From CAYTSW01 sp964440605 (GTDB lineage Bacteria; Planctomycetota; Phycisphaerae; Phycisphaerales; UBA1924): a stretch of 14,950 nt of DNA. This document shows, piece after piece, positions 6,887 to 13,789 of this stretch. The stretch covers positions 1 through 14,950 of the forward strand of contig CAYTSW010000067.1 in the NCBI GenBank assembly GCA_964440605.1, in the 5' to 3' direction. The notes beneath the pieces are model-generated. The model was not told where the DNA came from, ran no database searches, and saw only the letters and a list, made by a program, of their open reading frames with translations. Position 1 is the first letter of the stretch. The number at the start of each line of letters is the position of its first letter. Made by a program: the position numbers and the translations under genes.

Positions 6887-8437
6887 ATGCTGGCACGCGT
6901 GCAGAGCTTCGTCCTCCGGGGGATCGACGCCGATCGGTGCGAGGTCGAGATCGACCACGCCGCCGACGGTTTGGATCGGCAGACGGTGGTGGGTCTGCCC
7001 GACGCCGCGGTACGTGAGTCGCTCGAGCGGGTGCGCTCGGCGTTGACCAACGCGGGGTATCCGTTCCCGCAGGGTCGGCTGCTGATCAATCTGGCGCCAG
7101 CGGACCTGCGCAAGGAAGGTCCGGTCTTCGACCTGCCGATCGCGGTGGGGTTGCTGGAGGCGACGGGGGTCGTGGAATCGCGGTCGGCGGAGGGGCTGGA
7201 GCATCGGCGGTATCTGGTCGCGGGCGAGCTCGCCCTCGACGGGCGGGTGAGGCCGATCCGCGGGGCCCTCGCGATGGCGATGTACGCCCGCGAGCGGGGC
7301 CTCGAGGGAGTGATCCTGCCGAGTGAAAACGCGACCGAGGCCGCGGTGGTGGAGGGCATCCAGGTGCACGGCGTGCCGACGCTGACGCACCTCGTGGGGC
7401 TGCTGAATGGTCTTCTCGAAGCCGAGCCGCACCCGCCCGTGGACGTCGGGGCGCTGATCGCCAACGCGGCGCCGTCGGTGGATTTCGCGGAGGTGAGGGG
7501 CCAGGAGCCGGTGAAACGGGCGATCACGATCGCAGCGGCGGGTCAGCACAATCTGCTCATGCTCGGACCGGCGGGAACGGGCAAGACGATGATGGCGCGC
7601 GCTCTGCCGGGCGTACTCCCGACGCTCGCGCCCTGCGAGGCGCTCGAGGTGACGCGGATCTACAGCGCGGCGGGCGAGCGGCTGTCGGGGCGCAACGGAA
7701 CGGGCAGCGTGCCGGGGCTGGTGACCGTGCGGCCCGTACGCACGCCGCATCACACATCGAGTTCGCCCGCGGTCATCGGCGGCGGGGCGGTGCCCAAGCC
7801 GGGCGAGATCAGCCTTGCGCACCGCGGGATTCTGTTTCTCGACGAGCTTCCCGAGTTCCCGCGTTCGGTGCTCGACACGCTGCGTCAGCCGCTGGAAGAC
7901 GGCAACGTGACCGTCGCACGTGCGCACTCGGCGGCTCGGTTCCCGGCACGGTTCATGCTCGTCGCGGCGATGAACCCGACGGCCCGCGGAGACGCTCCCG
8001 AGGGCGAGGAAGGGCGCCGGGCGATGCAGCGCTACATGGGCCGGCTCTCCCGGCCGCTGATCGATCGCATCGACATTCATGTCGAGGCCCCGGCGGTGCC
8101 CTGGAAGGAACTGAGCGACACCGAAGCCAAGCGCGGCACGAGCACGGCTGAGATGCGCGAGCGCGTCGAGCGGGCGCGGGAGCGTCAACGCGAGCGGCAG
8201 GGGACGACGCTCAACAGCGAGCTCTCGTCGTCAAGGCTCGACGAACTGGCCCCGCTCGATGAGGACGCCAAGACGCTGCTGGGCAGCGCGATCAATGAGT
8301 TGAACCTGAGTGCGCGGGCGTACGACAAGATCCGACGCGTCTCGCGCACGATCGCGGACATGGAAGGTGAGGAGCGCATCGGCATCGGTCACGTGGCCGA
8401 GGCGGTGCAGTACCGATTGCTGGACCGCTCGCTGTAG
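6887..8437 (+). CDS. comM: ComM/YifB family AAA+ ATPase (Mg-chelatase-like)
   Basis: A 516-aa cytoplasmic AAA+ protein. ComM is a hexameric helicase that extends branches of single-stranded DNA during natural transformation; in species not known to be competent its role is less clear. The N-terminal S5-like domain (1-175) opens with MLARVQSFVLRGIDA, the usual family start, which fixes this ATG even without a ribosome binding site. The ATPase core shows GPAGTGKT (227-234), Walker B ILFLDE (315-320), LRQPLEDG (332-339, the insert/arginine region) and AAMNP (360-364). The C-terminal Mg_chelatase_C domain (about 410-516) contains LNLSARAYDKIRRVSRTIAD. Length is normal for the family. Many ComM proteins carry a CPCG...CxC cluster right after AAMNP; here it is replaced by TARGDAPEGEEG with no cysteine. 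The gene converges on pgpA, with 25 bp between the stops and no visible terminator. Confidence 0.95.
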   Translation: MLARVQSFVLRGIDADRCEVEIDHAADGLDRQTVVGLPDAAVRESLERVRSALTNAGYPFPQGRLLINLAPADLRKEGPVFDLPIAVGLLEATGVVESRSAEGLEHRRYLVAGELALDGRVRPIRGALAMAMYARERGLEGVILPSENATEAAVVEGIQVHGVPTLTHLVGLLNGLLEAEPHPPVDVGALIANAAPSVDFAEVRGQEPVKRAITIAAAGQHNLLMLGPAGTGKTMMARALPGVLPTLAPCEALEVTRIYSAAGERLSGRNGTGSVPGLVTVRPVRTPHHTSSSPAVIGGGAVPKPGEISLAHRGILFLDELPEFPRSVLDTLRQPLEDGNVTVARAHSAARFPARFMLVAAMNPTARGDAPEGEEGRRAMQRYMGRLSRPLIDRIDIHVEAPAVPWKELSDTEAKRGTSTAEMRERVERARERQRERQGTTLNSELSSSRLDELAPLDEDAKTLLGSAINELNLSARAYDKIRRVSRTIADMEGEERIGIGHVAEAVQYRLLDRSL

Positions 8438-8462
8438 CCGCGCGGGTGGGGCCGGTCGAGCG

Positions 8463-9065
8463 TCAGAAGGGAGGCGGCACGAAGAAGAGCAACAACCAGA
8501 CGACCACGGCCGCATACGCGCCGGCCATCAGATCGTCGAGGAGGACGCCCCACCCCGAGGGGGCGCGCTCGAGGTAGTTGGAAGGCCAGAGCTTGGTGAT
8601 GTCGAAAACGCGGAAGAGCAGGAACGCCCCGCCGGTGACGATGCCGGTCGCAGCGAGCGCGCTGAAGACGTCAGCAGCAGAGGACTCGGCGCCGCGCGGC
8701 CACACACAGCGGGCGAGCCATTCGGCGGGGATCGTCGGGACGAGCAGCAGCGGGATGGCGGCGCCTGCGGTTTCGTCGGCGACGACCTCGGCAGCGTCCT
8801 TGCGCCCGAAGCGACGCTCAGCGTAGGGGCCAAAGGCGACGCACGCCGCCGAGCCGGCGAGCAGGAAGACCGAAGCGACCGCAGCGATCGTCCATGCTGA
8901 AGCACCCGCGAGCAGCAGGATGGCGCCGACGACGGGCGGTGGGAGCGAGCCCCATGTGCCCGGTGCAGGGCGCACGAAGCCCAGGCCGAGGGTGGTCAGC
9001 CAAGCCGTGGGCGCGTCGAAGGGTTGGATCGGCGCACGGTGGCGGTTCTTGGCGGCGTCGATCAT
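8463..9065 (-). CDS. pgpA: Phosphatidylglycerophosphatase A
   Basis: A 200-aa membrane protein that removes the phosphate from phosphatidylglycerophosphate to give phosphatidylglycerol. PgpA signatures are GLGFVRPAPGTWGSL (27-41), acidic DE at 97-98 in VVADETAG, FRVFDITKLWP (151-161) and LLDDLMAG (175-182). Hydrophobic helices lie at about 44-78, 100-113, 137-151 and 183-197. Length and motif order match the family (about 160-200 aa). The start ATG (9065-9063) overlaps the pgsA stop by four bases (ATGA), with GAGGCG about seven bases upstream, so the two proteins are probably translationally coupled. The neighbour makes this enzyme's substrate, which strengthens the assignment over other phosphatases. 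Confidence 0.93.
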   Translation of the reverse strand: MIDAAKNRHRAPIQPFDAPTAWLTTLGLGFVRPAPGTWGSLPPPVVGAILLLAGASAWTIAAVASVFLLAGSAACVAFGPYAERRFGRKDAAEVVADETAGAAIPLLLVPTIPAEWLARCVWPRGAESSAADVFSALAATGIVTGGAFLLFRVFDITKLWPSNYLERAPSGWGVLLDDLMAGAYAAVVVWLLLFFVPPPF

Positions 9066-9718
9066 TGGTGCGCCTCGCTGTCGACAGGAGGCGTAACGAG
9101 GCGGGCGACGTAGGGCCAGCCGGACCAGGCGGTGATGAGGGTGATCGTCCAGGCGGAGATGATCGCGGTCCAGTGGGCGACGTTGGCCGAGATTAGCTCG
9201 CCGAGCGCGTCAGCTTGCGCGAGGACCGCTAGAAGGATCACGGGCAGGAGGACGGACTGGGCGATCATCTTGGCCTTGCCGGAGCCGGTCGCGGCGACGT
9301 TCGCGCCGGTCGTGGCGAAGACGGTGCGGATGGCGGTGACGAGCAGTTCTCGAGTGATGATGACCACGACCATCCACGGGAGGAGGCCGCTGGCCTGGCC
9401 ATCGCCGGCGGGCAGTTCGAAGCCGGGTCCGGCGAGGACAATGGCGACGCCCAGGACGAGGAGCTTGTCAGCCAACGGGTCCATCACCTTGCCGAAGAGG
9501 GAGATGACATCCCACTTACGGGCGAGATAGCCATCGAGCGCGTCGGTCAGCGCGGCGAGGATGAAGAGCACAAAGGTGACCCACAGCAGGGCGGGGTGGT
9601 CGGCGGGAAAGTCGTACAAGGAGAGGCAGGCGACGCAGGCGCCGGCCATCGCGATGCGCAGGGTCGTCAGGGCGTTGGGGATGCGGGCGTGCACGGGGTT
9701 GGAACGGGCGTCGTTCAC
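9062..9718 (-). CDS. pgsA: CDP-diacylglycerol--glycerol-3-phosphate 3-phosphatidyltransferase
   Basis: A 218-aa integral membrane enzyme that makes phosphatidylglycerophosphate from CDP-diacylglycerol and glycerol-3-phosphate. The CDP-alcohol phosphotransferase motif D-x2-DG-x2-AR-x8-G-x3-D-x3-D is complete: D59, D62-G63, A66-R67, G76, D80, D84. The N-terminal IPNALTTLRI (13-22) is typical of PgsA. The start is set at GTG 9718-9716, because it gives the usual short N-terminus before IPNALT. The frame continues upstream to 9889, but that part is basic and Pro-rich and looks non-coding. No good Shine-Dalgarno site precedes the GTG; a TACGCT sits six bases before it. About five hydrophobic helices are seen. 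The gene diverges from nuoJ. Confidence 0.93.
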   Translation of the reverse strand: MNDARSNPVHARIPNALTTLRIAMAGACVACLSLYDFPADHPALLWVTFVLFILAALTDALDGYLARKWDVISLFGKVMDPLADKLLVLGVAIVLAGPGFELPAGDGQASGLLPWMVVVIITRELLVTAIRTVFATTGANVAATGSGKAKMIAQSVLLPVILLAVLAQADALGELISANVAHWTAIISAWTITLITAWSGWPYVARLVTPPVDSEAHQ

Positions 9719-9757
9719 GTGCAGAGCGTAGCGGGGGTGATTGGCGGGCTCGGGCGG

Positions 9758-9786
9758 TTGCTGGTCCCGACGGGCGGCCTTATGCT
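9758..9786 (+). promoter_or_regulatory. Sigma-70-type promoter of the nuoJKLM unit
   Basis: TTGCTG at 9758-9763 and TATGCT at 9781-9786 with an ideal 17-bp spacer. The predicted start is about 9793, giving an ~80-nt leader before the TTG of nuoJ. It lies in the 154-bp gap between divergent pgsA and nuoJ. Confidence 0.6.
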
Positions 9787-9872
9787 TCGGCCCGCTCGAC
9801 CGGGGGCGGTTGGTACGGAGGCCTGTTTCGAGCCGTTGCGAGCCGCCCATCGAGAGTGGGCGAGGAGCCGCT

Positions 9873-10985
9873 TTGGACCAGATCATCAACCCAGTACTGC
9901 TCTATGTCTGCCTGGCGGTCGGAGCGTTGGGTGTCGCGATCGCGCTGCCGCGCAAGGGGCTGAGCCCCCAGATCATCGGCGGGCTGATCGCGGGCGTGGG
10001 GTTCGGCGTGGTGCTGGTTCTGCTGGGACTGCGTGGGGCCGAGGCCGATGGCGATCTGCCCAACGCGTACTTCTACGTTTTTGCCCTGATCGCTCTGCTC
10101 TCGGGGTTGCGCGTGATCACGCATCCGAAGCCGGTGTACGCCGCGATCTACTTCATCCTGACAATCCTCAGCAGTTCGGCGCTGTATCTGCTGATGCAAG
10201 CGGAGTTTATGGCCTTCGCGCTGATCATCATCTACGCCGGGGCCATCCTCATCACGTACCTCTTCGTGATCATGCTCGCGACACAGGCCCCCACCGAGGG
10301 GGATGTCGAGGCGCTGAGCGCCTACGACGTCGAGGCGCGTGAGCCGATGACTGCGGTGCTTGCCGGCTTTGCCCTGCTCGCTGTGCTGACGGGCATGCTG
10401 GCGACGGGGACGACGGAGCTCGATCGCGACCGAGCGGTGGCCACGACCGCGAAGCCGCTGATCGAGAAGATGCCGCGGAAAGTGGTGCGGGAGCTCGAGC
10501 ACGCGGGGATGTTCGCGAACGACGCGGTTGAAGAGCCGACATTCGAAGAGCTGCCCACGCGGGCGGATTACGACACCGGCACGATCATCCTGACGGTGAA
10601 CGACTCGATGCCGCTGCTGACCAAGGCGTCGGTCGACCCGAGGTTCGCGGCCCTCTTCCCGGCGCTCGACGGGCTGGACGGCGAGCAGATCGAGGACCTC
10701 TTCGAGTCCAACCCGAATGCGATGGATGGCGAGACGCTGGTGCGCCTGCCCGAATCTGTCCGCGTGACCAACGCCGAGGGCGTGGGCTTTACGCTGATTG
10801 CGCTGCACCCGATGGCGCTCGAGCTGGCGGGGGTGATCCTGCTGATGGCGATGCTCGGGGCGGTGGTGCTGGCGCGCAAGCAGATCGAGATCGGCGAAGA
10901 GGAGAAGCTCGAGCAGGCCCGCCGTCTGGCCGGACCTCCGGCGAGCGGGGACGGCGAATCGACGACGATGGGAGGCCCGGCATGA
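9873..10985 (+). CDS. nuoJ: NADH-quinone oxidoreductase subunit J, expanded form
   Basis: A 370-aa membrane subunit of complex I; usual NuoJ is about 165-200 aa. The start is TTG 9873, with GAGGAG at 9862-9867 five bases upstream. The frame is open back to 9741, but that stretch is basic and lacks a ribosome binding site. The core is clear: AYFYVFALIALLSGLRVITHPKP is split over 65-87, then comes the pi-bulge helix FMAFALIIIYAGAIL (112-126), and the last helix is MALELAGVILLMAMLGAVVLARK (314-336). Two extra hydrophobic helices precede the core (6-25, 33-53). An extra soluble segment (about 181-305) rich in Asp and Glu lies between the penultimate and last helices. The C-terminal tail is charged. 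The coding frame is continuous through the insert, so this is not an obvious frameshift. It overlaps nuoK by four bases. Confidence 0.9.
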   Translation: MDQIINPVLLYVCLAVGALGVAIALPRKGLSPQIIGGLIAGVGFGVVLVLLGLRGAEADGDLPNAYFYVFALIALLSGLRVITHPKPVYAAIYFILTILSSSALYLLMQAEFMAFALIIIYAGAILITYLFVIMLATQAPTEGDVEALSAYDVEAREPMTAVLAGFALLAVLTGMLATGTTELDRDRAVATTAKPLIEKMPRKVVRELEHAGMFANDAVEEPTFEELPTRADYDTGTIILTVNDSMPLLTKASVDPRFAALFPALDGLDGEQIEDLFESNPNAMDGETLVRLPESVRVTNAEGVGFTLIALHPMALELAGVILLMAMLGAVVLARKQIEIGEEEKLEQARRLAGPPASGDGESTTMGGPA

Positions 10986-11374
10986 TCGAGCCTCTGCTGG
11001 CGAGCATCCCGGGGGCGGGCGTCGGCCCGCCCGGTCCGGTGACGACGATCGACCCGGTCGCGATCGCCGGTGGGATCACGCTGTACCACTATCTGTTCGT
11101 CTCGGCGTCGCTATTCGCGCTGGGGGTGATCGGGTTCCTAACGCGCCGGAACATGATCGTGATGTTCCTGTGCACCGAGATGATGTTTCAGGCGGCGGGC
11201 ATCGCGCTGATCGCCTTCAGCAAGTTCCACCTCAACCACACGGGCGAGGTGTTCGTGATCTTTGTGCTGACGATCGCGGCGGCGGAGGCCGCCCTGGCGC
11301 TCGCGCTCGTCGTGCTGCTGTTCAGGCGTCGTGAGACGCTCAATGCCGAGGAGTGGGCGCTCCTGCGCGGCTGA
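10982..11374 (+). CDS. nuoK: NADH-quinone oxidoreductase subunit K
   Basis: A 130-aa membrane subunit of complex I, homologous to Mrp antiporter subunit MnhC. The ATG lies in ATGA, overlapping the nuoJ stop, with GGAGG at 10971-10975 six bases upstream. Three helices lie at about 34-53, 57-80 and 89-114. The two membrane glutamates needed for proton coupling in E. coli NuoK (E36, E72) correspond to E66 in CTEMMFQAA and E102 in AAAEAALALAL. About 30 Gly/Pro-rich residues precede the first helix, which most NuoK proteins (about 100 aa) lack. The ribosome binding site supports this upstream start. A 66-bp gap follows before nuoL. Confidence 0.94.
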   Translation: MIEPLLASIPGAGVGPPGPVTTIDPVAIAGGITLYHYLFVSASLFALGVIGFLTRRNMIVMFLCTEMMFQAAGIALIAFSKFHLNHTGEVFVIFVLTIAAAEAALALALVVLLFRRRETLNAEEWALLRG

Positions 11375-11440
11375 CACCTTCCCCGCCCCTGGCGATCGTT
11401 GGATCAAACGCCTGTTTCCGATCGGAGTAGGCGATCAAGG

Positions 11441-13789
11441 ATGAGTGACGTGAGCGAACTGCTCTGCAACCTGCCGACGCTCCTGGCCGCTGCGGCTCCC
11501 GCGGGCGATGCCGTGGGCTCGGGCGTGGTCGAGCCGGCGACGGAAGCGCCGCGTTGGCTCGGGCTGATCCCGCTGTTGCCGCTGCTCGCGGCGGCGGCGT
11601 GCGGGCTGATGCTTTGCTTCAAGGTGCGGAGCAAGCTGCCCGCATGGGCGACGGTGGGCGTGCTCGGCGCGTCGTTCGTCGTGACGCTGCTGGGCTTCCT
11701 CGGTTGGGAGGGTGGCGCGGGCATCGCGCACGGCTTCCGCTGGATCAACGCGTCGTGGGGTGGGCTGCCCGGCGAGTCGTTCGTCGCCAACTTCTCGTTC
11801 TACATGGACGGGCTGAGCTGGCTGTGGATGCTCTTCGTCACGGGATTGGGGACGCTGATCGCGCTGTACGCCAGCGAGTACATGGCCGGCGACAAGGGCT
11901 ATGCGCGGTTCTTCGCGGCTTTCGCGCTCTTCGTCTTCTCGATGGCGTGCCTGGTGATGGGCGACAACCTCGTCCTGCTCTACCTGGGCTGGGAGGGCGT
12001 CGGGCTCTGTTCGTACTTGCTGATCGGGTACTTCTACAAAAAGCCCGCGGCTGTGGCGGCTGCGAAGAAAGCCTTCATCGTCAACCGCATCGGCGACCTC
12101 GGGCTGGCGCTGGGCATCTTCCTTACGTTTGTCACCTTCGGCACCGTCGAGTACGACGAGCTCTTCGCGTTGATCCAGGGCGGCGAGGCGGTCAACATGG
12201 CCGGCGCGGCGGTCGAGGGCTGGGCGACGTGGGCGATCCCATGCCTGTTCATGCTCGGGGCGTTCGGCAAGAGCGCACAGTTCCCGCTGTACGTCTGGCT
12301 GCCCGACGCGATGGAGGGCCCGACGCCCGTGTCGGCGCTGATCCACGCCGCGACGATGGTCACCGCGGGCGTGTACCTCATCGCCCGGGTCTTCCCGCTC
12401 TTCACGCTCTCCGAGGGGAGCATGCTGGCGTTGCAGATCGTGGGGTATATCGGGGCGTTTACGGCGCTGCTGGCCGCGACGATCGGTATGGCGCAGTTCG
12501 ACATCAAACGCATCATGGCGTACTCGACGGTGTCGCAGCTCGGCTACATGTTCGCGGGGTTGGGGGTGCTGACGACGACGGGGGCGGCGTTCCACGTTTT
12601 CACCCACGCCTTCTTTAAGGCCACGCTCTTCCTCGCCTGCGGCGCCGTGATGCACGGCTTCGCGGGCCAGCTCGACCTGCGCAAGCTCAGCGGGCTCTGG
12701 TCTCAGCCGGGGTGGAAGATCACGACGATCGCGATGTTCGTCGGCTGCCTGAACCTCGCGGGCTTCCCGCTGACGGCCGGGTACTTTTCGAAGGACATGA
12801 TCCTCGCCGAGGCCTTCGTGACGCCCTGGGGGCAGGTCATCGGTTGGGTGCTGCTCTTCACGGCCGGGCTGACGGCGTACTACACGTTCCGAGTCTTCTT
12901 CCGCGTCTTCGTCGGGCCGGCACACTACGAGCCGGGCGACGAGCTGCATGATCACGACAGCCAAACCACGGGCGAGGAACAGCACCACGACGCGGGCGAG
13001 CACGGCGACCACCATGCCGATCACTTCCACCCGCACCCGCCCGGCTGGGCGATCAACGCGGTGCTGGCGACGCTCGCGGTCGCATCGGTGGTTGCGGCGG
13101 CGGCGTACTTCGTCAAGCCCGACGAGGGCAAGGGCTGGGTCGGCGGGCTGCTGGCCGAGTCCTCTGCGTCGTACGTCTCACCTTACGGGCATCACGCCGA
13201 GCAACCGGCTGAGACGGCGGGCGTCGGTCGCATCGGCGACGCGGCGCTCATGCCAGTCGCGACGACGCCGACCGCCGAGATTGCCGCGATTGCTGACGCC
13301 GACAGTGCGGAGCACGCCGAGGGCGGCACGTTCCTCGGTATGGACCCGCACAAGGTGATGTACTACGTCTCGGCGGTCTTCGGACTTGTCGGAATCCTGA
13401 TCGCGGCGTACCTGCACGGCCCGCGTGGGCCGGCGGGGCTGTTCATCGGCTCGCGGACCGAGGCGGCGCGGAGTCGGGCCGACCGTTGGATGAGCAAGAT
13501 GGGTCCGTTGCCGCGCTGGGCGCAGGACAAGTGGTACGTCGATGAGTTCTACAACGTCGCGTTGCGGCTTCCGCTCCTGGTGCTGAGCCACATCTTCCAC
13601 CTGATTGACAAAGCACTCGTCGATGGCCTGGTCAACGTCGCCGGCGGCGCGCCGCGGAGCATCGCAAGGCTGATCCGACCGTCGCAGAGCGGCATCCTCC
13701 AGGGTTACGCCGCCGGCATGGCGGTGGGGCTGGCGCTGATCCTGATCGTCGTGTGGCTGGTGATGCTGAACACGGGAGGGGTGAGCTGA
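11441..13789 (+). CDS. nuoL: NADH-quinone oxidoreductase subunit L (proton-pumping antiporter-like)
   Basis: A 782-aa distal antiporter-like subunit of complex I (E. coli NuoL is 613 aa). Key residues are visible: E185 in LGWEGVGLCSYLLIG, K277 in FGKSAQFPLYVWLPDA (275-290), and K393 in THAFFKATLFLACGAVMHG. FSKDMIL (449-455) is also typical. A His-rich loop at 495-532 holds 11 His. A long, mostly soluble expansion at 556-635 precedes the late helices. WYVDEFYN (698-705) marks the start of the C-terminal region, with the lateral helix and final membrane helix (758-776). The start is uncertain. ATG 11441 is chosen, but AAGG (11437-11440) touches it. GTG 11450, nine bases after that AAGG, and TTG 11399, without a ribosome binding site, are alternatives. 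The stop overlaps the nuoM ATG by one base. Confidence 0.95.
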   Translation: MSDVSELLCNLPTLLAAAAPAGDAVGSGVVEPATEAPRWLGLIPLLPLLAAAACGLMLCFKVRSKLPAWATVGVLGASFVVTLLGFLGWEGGAGIAHGFRWINASWGGLPGESFVANFSFYMDGLSWLWMLFVTGLGTLIALYASEYMAGDKGYARFFAAFALFVFSMACLVMGDNLVLLYLGWEGVGLCSYLLIGYFYKKPAAVAAAKKAFIVNRIGDLGLALGIFLTFVTFGTVEYDELFALIQGGEAVNMAGAAVEGWATWAIPCLFMLGAFGKSAQFPLYVWLPDAMEGPTPVSALIHAATMVTAGVYLIARVFPLFTLSEGSMLALQIVGYIGAFTALLAATIGMAQFDIKRIMAYSTVSQLGYMFAGLGVLTTTGAAFHVFTHAFFKATLFLACGAVMHGFAGQLDLRKLSGLWSQPGWKITTIAMFVGCLNLAGFPLTAGYFSKDMILAEAFVTPWGQVIGWVLLFTAGLTAYYTFRVFFRVFVGPAHYEPGDELHDHDSQTTGEEQHHDAGEHGDHHADHFHPHPPGWAINAVLATLAVASVVAAAAYFVKPDEGKGWVGGLLAESSASYVSPYGHHAEQPAETAGVGRIGDAALMPVATTPTAEIAAIADADSAEHAEGGTFLGMDPHKVMYYVSAVFGLVGILIAAYLHGPRGPAGLFIGSRTEAARSRADRWMSKMGPLPRWAQDKWYVDEFYNVALRLPLLVLSHIFHLIDKALVDGLVNVAGGAPRSIARLIRPSQSGILQGYAAGMAVGLALILIVVWLVMLNTGGVS

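Noticed and set aside
6722..8188. 488-aa minus-strand frame across the tRNA and comM
   Set aside because: It runs through a tRNA gene and antisense to intact ComM motifs; no protein family is seen.
9741..9872. Upstream in-frame extension of NuoJ from TTG 9741
   Set aside because: Basic, Trp/Cys/Arg-rich stretch without a ribosome binding site; it would overlap the predicted promoter, while TTG 9873 has GAGGAG at the right distance.
11435..13036. 533-aa open frame on the minus strand across nuoL
   Set aside because: Arg/His/Glu-rich composition without any domain; it lies fully antisense to well-conserved NuoL. Long antisense frames are expected at this GC content.
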